DNA of 64,000 bases from Mimachlamys varia (GCA_947623455.1 OX392532.1:47495058-47559057), one strand, 5' to 3'. Positions 24,064 through 37,995 are shown, counted from the stretch's first letter. Made by a program: numbers and translations. Notes: generated by a model not told the origin, from the sequence alone.

Positions 24064-27000
24064 ACCACGTACATGTATATACTGACAACCAAACAACATC
24101 AATGCTTCCCCTGTACATGTATATACTGACAACCAAACACCATCAATTCTTCCTCTGTACATGTATATACTGACAACCAAACACCATCAGTACTTCCCCT
24201 GTACATGTATATACTGACAACCAAACACCATCAATGCTTCCTCTGTACATGTATATACTGACAACCAAACACCATCAGTACTTCCCCTGTACATGTATAT
24301 ACTGACAACCAAACACCATCAGTGCTTCCTCTGTACATGTATATACTGACAACCAAACACCATCAGTGCTTCCCCTGTACATGTATATACTGACAGCCAA
24401 ACACCATCAGTGCTTCCCCTGTACATGTATATACTGACAACCAAACACCATCAGTGCTTCCCCTGTACATGTATATACTGACAACCAAACACCATCAGTG
24501 CTTCCCCTGTACATGTATATACTGACAACCAAACACTATCAGTGCTTCCCCTGTACATGTATATACTGACAACCAAACACTATCAGTGCTTCCCCTGTAC
24601 ATGTATATACTGACAACCAAACACCATCAGTGCTTCCCCTGTACATGTATATACTGACAACCAAACACTATCAGTGCTTCCCCTGTACATGTATATACTG
24701 ACAACCAAACACCATCAGTACTTCCCCTGTACATGTATATACTGACAACCAAACACTATCAGTGCTTCCCCTGTACATGTATATACTGACAACCAAACAC
24801 TATCAGTGCTTCCCCTGTACATGTATATACTGACAACCAAACACCATCAGTGCTTCCCCTGTACATGTATATACTGACAACCAAACACCATCAGTGCTTC
24901 ACCTGTACATGTATATACTGACAACCAAACACCATCAGTGCTTCCTCTGTACATGTATATACTGACAACCAAACACCATCAGTGCTTCCCCTGTACATGT
25001 ATATACCGACAACCAAACACTATCAGTGCTTCCTCTGTACATGTATATACTGACAACCAAACACCATCAGTGCTTCACCTGTACATGTATATACTGACAA
25101 CCAAACACTATCAGTGCTTCCTCTGTACATGTATATACTGACAACCAAACACCATCAGTGCTTCCCCTGTACATGTATATACTGACAGCCAAACACCATC
25201 AATGCTTCCTCTGTACATGTATATACTGACAGCCAAACACCATCAGTGCTTCCTCTGTACATGTATATACTGACAACCAAACACCATCAGTGCTTCCCCT
25301 GTACATGTATATACTGACAACCAAACACCATCAGTGCTTCCCCTGTACATGTATATACTGACCGCCAAACACCATCAGTACTTCCTCTGTACATGTATAT
25401 ACTGACAACCAAACACCATCAATGCTTCCCCTGTACATGTATATACTGACAACCAAACACCATCAGTACTTCCCCTGTACATGTATATACCGACAACCAA
25501 ACACCATCAGTGCTTCCCCTGTACATGTATATACCGACAACCAAACACCATCAGTACTTCCCCTGTACATGTATATACCGACAACCAAACACCATCAGTA
25601 CTTCCCCTGTACATGTATATACTGACAACCAAACACCATCAATGCTTCCCCTGTACATGTATATACTGACAACCAAACACCATCAGTGCTTCCCCTGTAC
25701 ATGTATATACCGACAACCAAACACCATCAGTGCTTCCCCTGTACATGTATATACCGACAACCAAACACCATCAGTACTTCCCCTGTACATGTATATACCG
25801 ACAACCAAACACCATCAGTACTTCCCCTGTACATGTATATACTGACAGCCAAACACCATCAGTGCTTCCCCTGTACATGTATATACTGACAACCAAACAC
25901 CATCAATGCTTCCTCTGTACATGTATATACTGACAACCAAACACCATCAGTGCTTCCTCTGTACATGTATATACTGACAACCAAACACCATCAATGCTTC
26001 CTCTGTACATGTATATACTGACAACCAAACACCATCAGTGCTTCCCCTGTACATGTATATACTGACAACCGAACACCATCAATGCTTCCTCTGTACATGT
26101 ATATACTGACAACCAAACACCATCAATGCTTCCTCTGTACATGTATATACTGACAACCAAACACCATCAGTACTTCCTCTGTACATGTATATACTGACAA
26201 CCAAACACCATCAATGCTTCCTCTGTACATGTATATACTGACAACCGAACACCATCAATGCTTCCTCTGTACATGTATATACTGACAACCAAACACCATC
26301 AGTACTTCCTCTGTACATGTATATACTGACAACCAAACACCATCAATGCTTCCTCTGTACATGTATATACTGACAACCAAACACCATCAGTGCTTCCCCT
26401 GTACATGTATATACTGACAACCAAGCACCATCAATGCTTCCCCTGTACATGTATATACTGACAACCAAACACCATCAGTACTTCCCCTGTACATGTATAT
26501 ACTGACAACCAAACACCATCAGTGCTTCCTCTGTACATGTATATACTGACAACCAAACACCATCATTGCTTCCTCTGTACATGTATATACTGACAACCAA
26601 ACATCATCAATGCTTCCTCTGTACATGTATTATACTGACAACCAAACACCATCAATGCTTCCCCTGTACATGTATATACTGACAACCAAACACCATCAGT
26701 ACTTCCCCTGTACATGTATATACTGACAACAAAACACCGTCAGTGCTTCCCCTGTACATGTATATACTTACAACCAAACACCATCAGTGCTTCCCCTGTA
26801 CATGTATATACTGACAACCAAACACCATCAGTACTTCCTCTGTACATGTATATACTGACAACCAAACACCATCATTGCTTCCCCTGTACATGTATATACT
26901 GACAACCAAACACCATCATTGCTTCCCCTGTACATGTATATACTGACAACCAAACACTATCAGTGCTTCCCCTGTACATGTATATACTGACAACCAAACA

Positions 27001-29575
27001 CCATCAGTACTTCCCCTGTACATGTATATACTGACCGCCAAACACCATCAGTACTTCCCCTGTACATGTATATACTGACAACCAAACACCATCAGTACTT
27101 CCCCTGTACATGTATATACTGACAACCAAACACCATCATTGCTTCCCCTGTACATGTATATACTGACAACCAAACACCATCAATGCTTCCCCTGTACATG
27201 TATATACTGACCGCCAAACACCATCAGTACTTCCCCTGTACATGTATATACTGACAACCAAACACCATCAGTACTTCCTCTGTACATGTATATACTGACA
27301 ACCAAACACCATCATTGCTTCCCCTGTACATGTATATACTGACAACCAAACACCATCAGTACTTCCTCTGTACATGTATATACTGACAACCAAACACCAT
27401 CATTGCTTCCCCTGTACATGTATATACTGACAACCAAACACCATCATTGCTTCCCCTGTACATGTATATACTGACAACCAAACACTATCAGTGCTTCCCC
27501 TGTACATGTATATACTGACAACCAAACACCATCAGTACTTCCCCTGTACATGTATATACTGACCGCCAAACACCATCAGTACTTCCCCTGTACATGTATA
27601 TACTGACAGCCAAACACCATCAGTACTTCCCCTGTACATGTATATACTGACAACCAAACACCATCAATGCTTCCCCTGTACATGTATATACTGACAACCA
27701 AACACCATCAGTGCTTCCCCTGTACATGTATATACTGACAACCAAACACCATCAGTGCTTCCTCTGTACATGTATATACTGACAACCAAACACCATCAGT
27801 GCTTCCCCTGTACATGTATATACTGACAACCAAACACCATCATTGCTTCCCCTGTACATGTATATACTGACAACCAAACACCATCAGTGCTTCCCCTGTA
27901 CATGTATATACTGACAACCAAACACCATCAATGCTTCCTCTGTACATGTATATACTGACAACCAAACACCATCAGTGCTTCCTCTGTACATGTATATACT
28001 GACAACCAAACACCATCAGTGCTTCACCTGTACATGTATATACTGACAACCAAACACTATCAGTGCTTCCTCTGTACATGTATATACTGACAACCAAACA
28101 CCATCAGTACTTCCCCTGTACATGTATATACTGACAACCAAACACCATCAATGCTTCCCCTGTACATGTATATACTGACAACCAAACACTATCAGTGCTT
28201 CCTCTGTACATGTATATACTGACAACCAAACACTATCAGTGCTTCACCTGTACATGTATATACTGACAACCAAACACCATCATTGCTTCACCTGTACATG
28301 TATATACTGACAACCAAACACCATCATTGCTTCCCCTGTACATGTATATACTGACAACCAAACACTATCAGTGCTTCCCCTGTACATGTATATACTGACA
28401 ACCAAACACCATCAATGCTTCCCCTGTACATGTATATACTGACAACCAAACACTATCAGTGCTTCCCCTGTACATGTATATACTGACAACCAAACACTAT
28501 CAGTGCTTCCCCTGTACATGTATATACTGACAACCAAACACCATCATTGCTTCCCCTGTACATGTATATACTGACAACCAAACACCATCAGTACTTCCCC
28601 TGTACATGTATATACTGACAACCAAACACCATCAGTACTTCCCCTGTACATGTATATACCGACAACCAAACACCATCAGTACTTCCTCTGTACATGTATA
28701 TACTGACAACCAAACACCATCAGTACTTCCCCTGTACATGTATATACTGACAACCAAACACCATCAATGCTTCCTCTGTACATGTATATACTGACAACCA
28801 AACACCATCAATGCTTCCCCTGTACATGTATATACTGACAACCAAACACTATCAGTGCTTCCTCTGTACATGTATATACTGACAACCAAACACCATCAGT
28901 ACTTCCCCTGTACATGTATATACTGACAACCAAACACCATCAGTGCTTCACCTGTACATGTATATACTGACAACCAAACACCATCAGTGCTTCCTCTGTA
29001 CATGTATATACTGACAACCAAACACCATCAGTGCTTCCTCTGTACATGTATATACTGACAACCAAACACCATCAGTGCTTCCCCTGTACATGTATATACT
29101 GACAACCAAACACCATCAGTACTTCCTCTGTACATGTATATACTGACAACCAAACACCATCAATGCTTCCTCTGTACATGTATATACTGACAGCCAAACA
29201 CCATCAGTGCTTCCTCTGTACATGTATATACTGACAACCAAACACCATCAGTGCTTCCTCTGTACATGTATATACTGACTACCAAACACTATCAATACTT
29301 CCTCTTTACTTGTATATACTAACAACCAAACACCATCAGTGCTTCCCCTGTACATGTATATACTGACAACCAAACACCATCAGTGCTTCCTCTGTACATG
29401 TATATACTGACAACCAAACACCATCAGTGCTTCCCCTGTACATGTATATACTGACAACCAAACACCATCAGTGCTTCCCCTGTACATGTATATACTGACA
29501 ACCAAACACCATCAGTGCTTCCTCTGTACATGTATATACTGACAACCAAACACCATCAGTACTTCCCCTGTACTT
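24064..29575. repeat. 44-bp satellite array, about 125 copies
   Basis: The unit is 'cccctgtacatgtatata' + 'ctgacaaccaaacacca' + 'tcagtgctt', 44 bp, in an almost uninterrupted 5.5-kb head-to-tail array. Variation is confined to a few positions (ctc/ccc, agt/aat/att, gct/act, aac/agc/cgc). TGTACA gives each unit a palindromic core. The short ORFs in it (YMYILTTKHHQCFPCTCIY) are products of the period; 44 is not a multiple of 3, so no frame stays meaningful. Confidence 0.97.
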
Positions 29576-29579
29576 GTTC

Positions 29580-32320
29580 AAGACCTACATAATGTCTTCG
29601 TAGTTTAGTTGTTATAAACAGACCTACGATATAAAGCCAGTCTGCAACAACCCCTTAATCAGTCCTGTAACTAAATTTTATAAATGTGCAGATTTACTGA
29701 CAAATATATCACCTTTCTAAGGTTTTCCTTTAAACGAATCTTCAACTTAGACTGAAAAAATCGTTAAATAAATTGATTGAAGACTTCGTAATGAACATCT
29801 GTTTTGGAAAGGAATTGATAAAGCGTTTGGCTGATTTTCCTAAACTGCAACTAAATTACAAAGCAAGTATGTTTAACTTTGTTGAGTAATTGAACAATCC
29901 ATTTCGCTTAAACCAATCTAACATGCGATTTGGAAATAATTTTCTTGCCAGATATCTTGATAAAGGTAGAATTGAAAACAAACCTGCTTGTTTTGTTTAT
30001 TTGGTGAGGTATATGTTTGTTTACGTGGAATAGGCCTTCTGGTACTTTGTAATTGGAAACCGCGAAAACTGTGAAAATTTTAACCACTGATGAAAAGAAA
30101 GTATAGTATTTATAATGTATTATCTTCTGCCTCCTTTACCTTATAATTCAGTCCCACTAATATATCTTTGGATGTTTTTTATTTGCGAATCTATGATTTT
30201 GATATCTTAAAAACAGCTCGTCTTTGAACAAAGGATATGTAATCGTATATCCGTGGGACGGATATTTTCTAACAACTACCAACCGACGGCTGAGTCCGAT
30301 CAATACAGTGATATATAGCTCCGTTATAAGACAATCTATTAAGGAAATGATAGTCTTAGTGAAGATTTATTTGGCGTGTGTTTTATGACTAATGTCTGAT
30401 GAGCAAGCTAAATGGTGATTATATTTCACCATTAGATGTGCTATTCTGATACAGGTCTCTTATTACGTTCGTCAGAACCGTTCATCTGGGAAGTTTGTTT
30501 TCTTTCTCTGGTGATGAAATTTCCAAACACATTCACTCTTCATTTCAGTTTTTCTGATCTACCCTAATGGTTCTCTTTACGTGTACTTATCCGTATTATT
30601 CCTCTCCTTTTTTAAAATATGTATGCCTGTTAAAAAAAAAATTCTCATATTGAATTGCTTGCTTTCCGGCTGTAGGATTCAATGTCCACGCTACATATTC
30701 GTGTGTTTGTTTATGAATACATAAAAGCAAAAAAAATAAATAAAAATGGGAAAATATGTACATGTAATCCCTGAAAAGCTGGCATTTATATAAACTATTT
30801 ACCTACAAAATTTACAAAGATTTTGATATCAACCATAAAACAAAATTCAATTTAAATTTGAATCAAAACTATGGATACAAAATGTCTTTGTAAACTATTA
30901 CAAATTCTATTTTCACGATAGTCGAACTTCCGACTGTCTCGGCCTGGCCTATCTCCTCCAAAATAAAAAAAACCTGACATAGCCTTGCACACCACACAAC
31001 CAACAATCCACCTAACACGCCGTTGATCGGAAATACTGTTTTAATTAGAATTTAAATCTCGACAATTTTAGAGGTTTTTTTTGTCTATAAGAATGCTCAT
31101 CTGATAAATATCCTGATATTTGCAAAAAAGCCCAAACAAACAAAACAAAAAATGCTAATTCATATTCTGTTTTGATGAATAATGCATCGTTAAGTCAAGG
31201 GTTTACCTGTCCGTGACGTCACGATCATCCCCGATGCCTTATTTAACATTTGCAGACTGGTCATAAGTCATCTGGAGGTAATTAGTCCATATAAACAATG
31301 TTTATTTGTGTCAGATCCTCTGATCCTCACTCTGTATCACCGGTCACGGTGGACGCTAAGTCGATAGTTACCATGTCAAGTCACAACACTGTAGTAACAG
31401 GCGCAATAGGATAACTATACCTTATGTGTTCTCTAAGTGGGTTTCTACAACGTTAACATGTATATCACAATCCTGGCAAAACTCGTCCACGCTACACAAG
31501 CTATGTATATATCATGTATAATTTGTATTGTGTGTGTATAATATATTTTAGACAAGACAGTGATGTTTTGGCCTGTGTTAGGCAGGTAGACATGTCAAAA
31601 ACAAGTTCTCAATCAGCCATTGGTCATTTTTACCAGCATTACGCTTCCTAAAACAAACTCAATACACACAAGTTGTCGATTGATTAACTTTCGTATAAAA
31701 CATAACATATTGGAGTTAATATCAGCAAAGACTATCGTTTCAGCTACGTGATATGAACTGATTGTTCCAACCACAACATGGATAGCTGTAACAAGGTTTT
31801 AAATAAACATTGTGCTCCGGCTACAAACAAACGCCGTGTTGTTTTCTACCGATTTAGGTATATTCATCTTAAGCAGAAATTAATAACGTTATGAAAATTG
31901 AGAGACAAAAATAACATGATATCAGATAAGATTGTAAAAATAAACAAGCGCAGCATTGGACTATTACGGTTTAAATGGCTTTAGTTTCTTAATGACATCC
32001 AAATACAAATATATGAATAAAAAGAAATCTCTTTATATTGCTAATTCAACTCACCAAGCGTTTTTCCTTTGGTAGCAGTTCCTATGATTCCCGATTACAT
32101 CACTAAACAGAATCTTTAGCATTACTAGCCACCAAGCTCTTCGAATATGAAATCAGACGAGATGTTCCGAGTGATATACCAGATCATTATAATGAGCAGT
32201 CCAGCGCGTTCGGAACGCATCGTTGCAGTGTAAACATCTCTGTTACACACGGTGCCGGAAGGTTTTATCGATATCGCCAACTAATGATGTTTCAAACTGC
32301 GAGGCTAAACAAAATAAAAT
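29580..32320. other. AT-rich non-coding region
   Basis: No ORF above noise, no array and no element ends that I can support in 2.7 kb. Confidence 0.5.
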
Positions 32321-32324
32321 ATGT

Positions 32325-33352
32325 TTTAGGTCACCTGAGCAAAGCTAATGAAAGGTGATATATATATTACGATCATGTTTTTCTGTCGTTGTCGTGTCGT
32401 TAACTTCTCAAAAACGAAAAAAATGTTTGACCCTTGAGGATAAAACATTGGTTAAACAATCTTCTCATGAACTAATAGTCGGATTTGCTTAAAATTTTGT
32501 ATACATGATTGTTTGGTCATTTTCTACCAAGTTTGCAAAATAGAAATGAAATCAATTCATAAATGTGTTTATATCATAGTAGATTGCATGAAAAATATGA
32601 GGATCCGTGTGACACAAGGTGAAAGTCAAAAGTTCAAAGGCCAGGGCTACAGACATCAAAGAGAGTAGAAACTATCATTTTCAAAACTATAAAATGTTAT
32701 TTTTTTACAAATAAATGATTTTTATGTTAGAAAGTCAATTATTTAGAATTTATGAGGATCATCATGTCAAAGTTTCAAGGTCTTTGGGTCGGTCAAGAAC
32801 AGGGGCACCCAAGTAAAGAGAAAAACATGTGGGTTTTTTTTAACAAATGGCAGACATTTTGTACACGGAAACATTAGAAAGCTGTAAGGAATTATATGAC
32901 AATCACTATTCTAAGGTATCAAGGTCGTTTGGTATAAGGCCAAGGTCATAGATAATCTAGATGACATTTTGCACTCATGATTATATTGGAGAGTTGCTAC
33001 AACTTACGTGATCATTGTTGTAATTATGGAGCTTATGTGTTCAAACATCAAGGTCACATGCACTTTAAAATGAGAAACAGAAAATGTTTTTTTTTCTCTC
33101 TTCAAAATATCTTTTTTGCCCTTTGAGTGCATACATTTGCTAATTGTTTTGGAAATAGTATGGATAATCATTATGACAACGCTCATGTTATGAAAGCCGA
33201 AGTCATGATCGTAACAGAAAATTAAAGTTATTACTGCAACAATTAATCTATTTATGCATCAACAAATTAGTGATAAAATGGTAATAACATGAACTTGGAC
33301 TTGATGTTACACTTCTCCTCGGGAAGCCGATAAAGGCCCACAGGGCCTGTTG
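32325..33352 (+). repeat. Dispersed bivalve-type repeat ('taggtcacctgagc' ... 'cccacagggcctgttg')
   Basis: It starts with 'taggtcacctgagcaaagct' and ends with 'aagccgataaaggcccacag' + 'ggcctgttgttt'. Inside are loosely repeated stretches around 'caaggtca' and 'ggaattatatgac'. This start and end combination resembles an abundant ~1-kb bivalve repeat. It encodes nothing recognisable. Confidence 0.5.
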
Positions 33353-33634
33353 TTTTCTTTAATAAGTAGGTAAGTGGACATTGAAGGTTCGTTTTAACAG
33401 CCCTCAAATTCCATCCTGTTTCCTGTATTATTTATTATGTATAATTTGAGGACTTTATGTTTATTTGAATATGACCAAGATATTTATATGGCGGTGTTGT
33501 CAAAGAAGCAATCAAAATACAGGGGTCTCCATGTCAATTTTTCCCTTTTGTTCATATTATACCCCTACTTTAATCGATTTTGATTTCGGATTATGGTTTT
33601 GTGGACGATTCTCTATTGATTTTGCTTTCCTCAG

Positions 33635-33692
33635 TATCTGCACGGAAGGATGACCAAGGGTGATGGACACTTGGCCTCTTCTTCGGAGTCAG
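33635..33692 (+). CDS. Candidate isolated 58-nt exon
   Basis: A strong acceptor (tttgctttcctcag) precedes 33635 and a strong donor (CAG|GTAAGT) follows 33692. The frame between them is open: YLHGRMTKGDGHLASSSES plus one base. An ATG at 33650 would also suit a first coding exon. No neighbouring exon was identified and the peptide matches no family I recognise. It could be a chance pairing of splice-like motifs. Confidence 0.3.
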
Positions 33693-33965
33693 GTAAGTCG
33701 TCTGTTTTCGCATTTCTATAGCATTTGCACTCTAAATGAAATAACCAGTATCCTGATATTTTAGTATCACCTCTAAAATGATTTATTATCCTCCATGTTA
33801 TTGTGACACCCCTTTAGAGATTAGTTATCACTTTTATCTTACTTAGTTAATCGTTTATATTGTAACAGACATTCGGTAAAGCTCGCGTCTTAATACACTA
33901 AATACATTTTGTATATTAAAAACATTAACTTAATTGAGTAAGATTATAAGACTTTTTCATGACAA

Positions 33966-34070
33966 AGATAGGGAAATTCCACCCGTGGAGTTTTCCAATC
34001 CGGTACAACCCGAGGCTTTGTCGAGGGTTTTGCCAAATTTGAAAATCCCGAGGGTGGAATTTCCCTATCT
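33966..34070. repeat. Short inverted-repeat element
   Basis: 'agatagggaaattccaccc' at 33966-33984 is exactly inverted at 34052-34070. The ~67-bp interior contains 'tttccaatccgg', 'cccgagg' and 'gagggtttt'. Possibly a very small MITE or one end of a larger repeat; no target duplication was identified. Confidence 0.6.
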
Positions 34071-34382
34071 TACACCTTTGGTCTTGAAAGAGTAATTTTC
34101 TCTCATTTCAACTTCCTGAATAAGCTAAAAAAAACCCAGGAAAATACCTTTTGACTGGCTACCATTTTGAAAATATCAACTTTTCCATAGAGCTTTTTTG
34201 ACGAAAACAAATGATACAACGAGATTAAGCATACCCTATATTTGCATTGTACATGGTTAAAATATCTTCGAAGGCTTTAGTTTCATCACGTCGCCAATTT
34301 TCTCTTTTCGGCATCATATTTTACCGAGCTCGTGACGTCACGTCATTGTTGCACCATTGTGACGGCACGCCGTGGCTGTAAG

Positions 34383-34454
34383 GGTAGGTGTGTAATACAA
34401 CCACAGCGATCATTGGTGTATTGCCCTAGACAGGCCACTATTACACACCTAGAT
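34383..34454. repeat. Small hairpin
   Basis: 'taggtgtgtaata' pairs with 'tattacacaccta' about 40 bases downstream. It lies roughly 240 bp before the LINE ORF1 remnant. Function unknown. Confidence 0.4.
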
Positions 34455-34693
34455 ATTAGAGAAAAACAGAATAACCAACCACTACCAGGTTGATGGTGGC
34501 GTCATCATTGGTAACGGTCGCTATTGTTAGAACTCCGGTAGGCCGGAGTCTATTTTTAACATTTATCGTTGTTATTCAAAGCTCAATAGTATTTCCAGTT
34601 GTCAGTAAGTACGTTTAGACAACGAGCCACATCCGTGGGTGGTATTTTTGGTTAGTTTCCTGGCCATATCCGAGCGACAAGCATTTTACCAAT

Positions 34694-36792
34694 ATGCCGA
34701 CCGGAAGTGGACAGAGTTTGGGGAAAGGAGAAGCGGAATACAAATTCCTGGCCAACACAGACTCGATATGGTTTTGCGGACCATGTAAAGTCTCAGTGAA
34801 AAAGAATTTCGAAACCGAGAAATTAGTAGAAAGGAAAGTTGAGGAGATAATGTCAAAATATACTGAACGATTAGCAAAAGTGGAGAATGAGTTGAAAGCT
34901 AAATTCAATGCGGAAGAGGTGAGGCGCATAGTACAGGAAGAAATAAATACTTTTTTTCGGAAATATTAAAATCAACAGTCGACAAATACATACCGAAGAA
35001 AGGAACGCCCCTTGTAAGACCAGAAATTTGGCATTGAATAAAGATGCTGTAAGGAAAAGAGAAGGCAGATGTGCTAGTAAATTTCTTTTCTAGCGTCTTC
35101 ACTAAAGAACCACCATGCGAAATACTAAACTTAGAGCAGAAGACAGTTAGCCAACCATTCCAGGGTACATCTTGCACCAAAGGATATATCAGGGAGCTTC
35201 TGGTGAAATTGAACAGTAACAAATCGTGAGGGCCAGACGAAATGCACCGAAAAGCATTAAAGGAACTAAGAGATGTTTTGGAAAAGCCACTATCAATGAT
35301 ATTTAGTAGATCCCTGCAGACAGGAAAATTGCCACAATCTTGGAAGGACGCAAACATCACAGCCATCTACAATAAAGGTCATAAGTCCGACCCAGGAAAC
35401 TACCGCCCAGTGAGTCTCACACGTATCATAGCTAAATCAGTAGAAAAACTAATGCAAGACAGTATTGTACAACAAATGCAAAGAAATAACTTATTCAGTA
35501 ACCATCAATTTGGGTTCCAACAACACTCTAAATGCTAACAGTTCTGACCCCGGTTTCATCAATGTTCCTTAACCTAAGGAAATTATTTAACTTGAAAATC
35601 TCAATAGGAAAGCATTACAGAATTTAAGTAAAAAATCCTTAGTTAAGGAACTTTCCTTAAATTCTGTAATGCTTTCCTATGGAGATTTTTAAGTTAAGAA
35701 ATTTCCTTAAGTTAAGAAATGTTGATGAAACCGGGGCCTGGACAAATGGACATATATGTTGGATACAGGGTGACAAATAGATGTTATTTACATGTACTTT
35801 ATGAAGGCTTTTGACAAGGTTCCCTATCGTCGCCTCATACATAAACTGTACAAATATGGAATCAGTCATAAAACTGTAAAATGGATAGAAAATTTCCTGA
35901 GCAATAGACACCAAAGAGTTTTTGTTAATGGAGCCACATCGAAATCCCACGACGTCCTCAGCGGAATTCCTCAAGGAAATGTGATAGGGCCAATTCCTTT
36001 TTGTTCTGTACATAAACGATATGCCGGAGAACACAATATTGCCGTGTTCTTTATACGCACTCTACAATCGGATTTAGATACAGTTCAGAAGTGGTCGAAT
36101 GCTTGGTTATTGACATTCCATCCCCACAAATGTAAGGTCCTCAACATTTAAGGATCTGGTCACCGTCACCATTTTATTGGAAAAGGATTTGGGTATATCA
36201 GTAGATGATAAACTGTGCTTCCGAACGGATATGCAAAACGCTATTAATGAAGCTAATTCGGTACTGGGCAACATCAGAAAAACTTTCATGTACATTGATG
36301 AATGTATGTTTAAACAACTGTTGAAGACATTAGTCAGACCACATTTGGAATATGCAGTGTGTGCATGGAACCCCTACAAACAGAAGGACATTAACATGAT
36401 AGAATATGTGTAACGTAGAGCCACAAAACTCGTCCCAGGGCTGGAGGAACTATCCTATAGAGAGCGCTTACAGATGTTAAATCTTCCCACACTGAAGTAT
36501 AGGAGGCTGCAGGGGAACTTGATTACAGTTTTTATTTAAAATAATTGATAACTTTTTCGATAACAGAGTAACCTCAAACTTTTTTTCTTTTGACATCAAC
36601 CATCGAACTAGGGGCCATAATTTTAAGATGTATAAAAACCGCTGTAATACAGAACTGAGAATGAACTTTTTCACTTATAGAGTGGTTGATACATTGAATA
36701 GTCTCCCAACAAATATTGTTAACGCTTAATCAATTATTCAATTTGAAAAACTACTGGATGATTACTTCAGGGATGTAAAATATGATTATTGA
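34694..36792 (+). mobile_element. Dead CR1/Jockey-type non-LTR retrotransposon (LINE)
   Basis: An ORF1 remnant (34694-34969, 91 residues) carries WFCGPC, the tail of a PHD-like zinc motif, followed by a charged coiled coil. ORF2 begins abruptly in the N-terminal part of the reverse transcriptase, so the endonuclease domain is missing. RT landmarks follow: NKS-stop-GPDEMH (about 35219), SWKDANITAIYNKG, NYRPVSLT, NHQFGFQQ, then MKAFDKVPYRRLIHKLYKYG, GIPQGNVIGP and INDMPE. The frame shifts near 36000 and the YADD catalytic box is truncated to LYA, joining straight to LQSDLD. The C-terminal LEKDLGISVDDKL, LVRPHLEYAVCAWNPY and LSYRERL are typical of this group. Several further stops and frameshifts are present. 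It cannot have reverse transcriptase activity. The clade assignment is approximate. Confidence 0.9.
35547..35737. mobile_element. Palindromic MITE nested in the LINE (Harbinger-like)
   Basis: The ends 'ccccggtttcatcaa' and 'ttgatgaaaccgggg' are inverted, and the arms remain complementary almost to the centre ('ggaaagcattacagaattt' / 'aaattctgtaatgctttcc'). CTG flanks both sides (35544-35546 and 35738-35740). A 3-bp CWG duplication is typical of PIF/Harbinger elements. It interrupts the LINE between the QFGFQQ motif and the MKAFDKVP block, so it is younger than the LINE copy. Confidence 0.8.
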
Positions 36793-37335
36793 TCATCTCC
36801 ATAACATTTCACACATCTAGCCACCACCAACACTGGTATAGTGTATCACTCTACCATATACAGCTATCTGTTATCATCTAACAGTATTACGTCACCAGGA
36901 AGTTTATATTGCCAGGTCCTAGTTGTATATTCCGGAATGAGGTAGTATGCACTGGGGATTCTTTGTAACAATAAGAGCCGAACATCATGCTGTAGACTCC
37001 GATTTCCCAAACAATATCCGGGTTGAAATTCAGACTTTTTCGAATCTGGAAACCAGTTATTTGATAATCGTTGGGACATCAGCTTCAGTAAATTGATTGC
37101 TGGATAAACGTGAAATACAATCTGCCCATTTAGCAGGCAGACATTGGTCAAACGTCGCACCTACGTACCATGGCCGACAAAGTTGCGAACAAAAGGAAGG
37201 TGTTAAATTGGAAGTCGCTCACGTATTTATATAAAGTGATTTCATTCAATTCAATTCTAAATAATGAAAACCGTAACAGTGTCGGTCCGGACTTAAGCAA
37301 ACTCTGTGTTATAGTCTTAGTATCATACACTACTA
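36793..37335. other. Non-coding spacer after the LINE
   Basis: No exon or repeat that I can support. An ATG at 37170 opens a frame that runs into the 45-bp array, described separately. Confidence 0.45.
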
Positions 37336-37995
37336 TATACCTAATCAGGGCCAGTAAAATTGATGATCATACACTATCGATATACATACTCAGGGTCAGT
37401 ACAATTGACAATCATACATTATCGCTATACATACTCAGGGCCAGTAAAATTGACAATCATACATTATCGATATACATACTCAGGGCCAGTAAAATTGATA
37501 ATCATACATTATCGATATACATACTCAGGGCCAATAAAATTGATAATCATACATTATCGATATCCATACTCAGGGCCAGTAAAATTGATAATCATACATT
37601 ATCGATATACATACTCAGGGCCAATAAAATTGATAATCATACATTATCGATATACATACGCAGGGCCAGTAAAATTGATAATCATACATTATCGATATAC
37701 ATACTCAGGGCCAGTGAAATTGATAATCATACATTATCGATATACATACGCAGGGCCAGTAAAATTGATAATCATACATTATCGATATCCATACTCAGGG
37801 CCAGTAAAATTGATAATCATACATTATCGATATACATACTCAGGGCCAATAAAATTGATAATCATACATTATCGATATACATACGCAGGGCCAGTAAAAT
37901 TGATAATCATACATTATCGATATACATACTCAGGGCCAGTAAAATTGATAATCATACATTATCGATATACATACTCAGGGCCAGTAAAATTGATT
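37336..37995. repeat. 45-bp minisatellite, about 14-15 units
   Basis: The unit is 'ccagtaaaattgataatc' + 'atacattatcgatatac' + 'atactcaggg', exactly 45 bp with few substitutions (agt/aat, tac/tcc, act/acg). Because the unit is 15 codons, two plus-strand frames stay open throughout; one, from 37170 to 38039, gives 289 residues repeating ILRASKIDNHTLSIY. No other evidence supports translation. Confidence 0.93.

Noticed and set aside
24938..28794. Series of 62-111-residue ORFs (YMYILTTKHHQCFPC)
   Set aside because: Products of the 44-bp satellite; stops recur as the period rotates the frame.
24064..29575. CRISPR-like regular repeats
   Set aside because: Units are head-to-tail without unique spacers, and the genome is eukaryotic.
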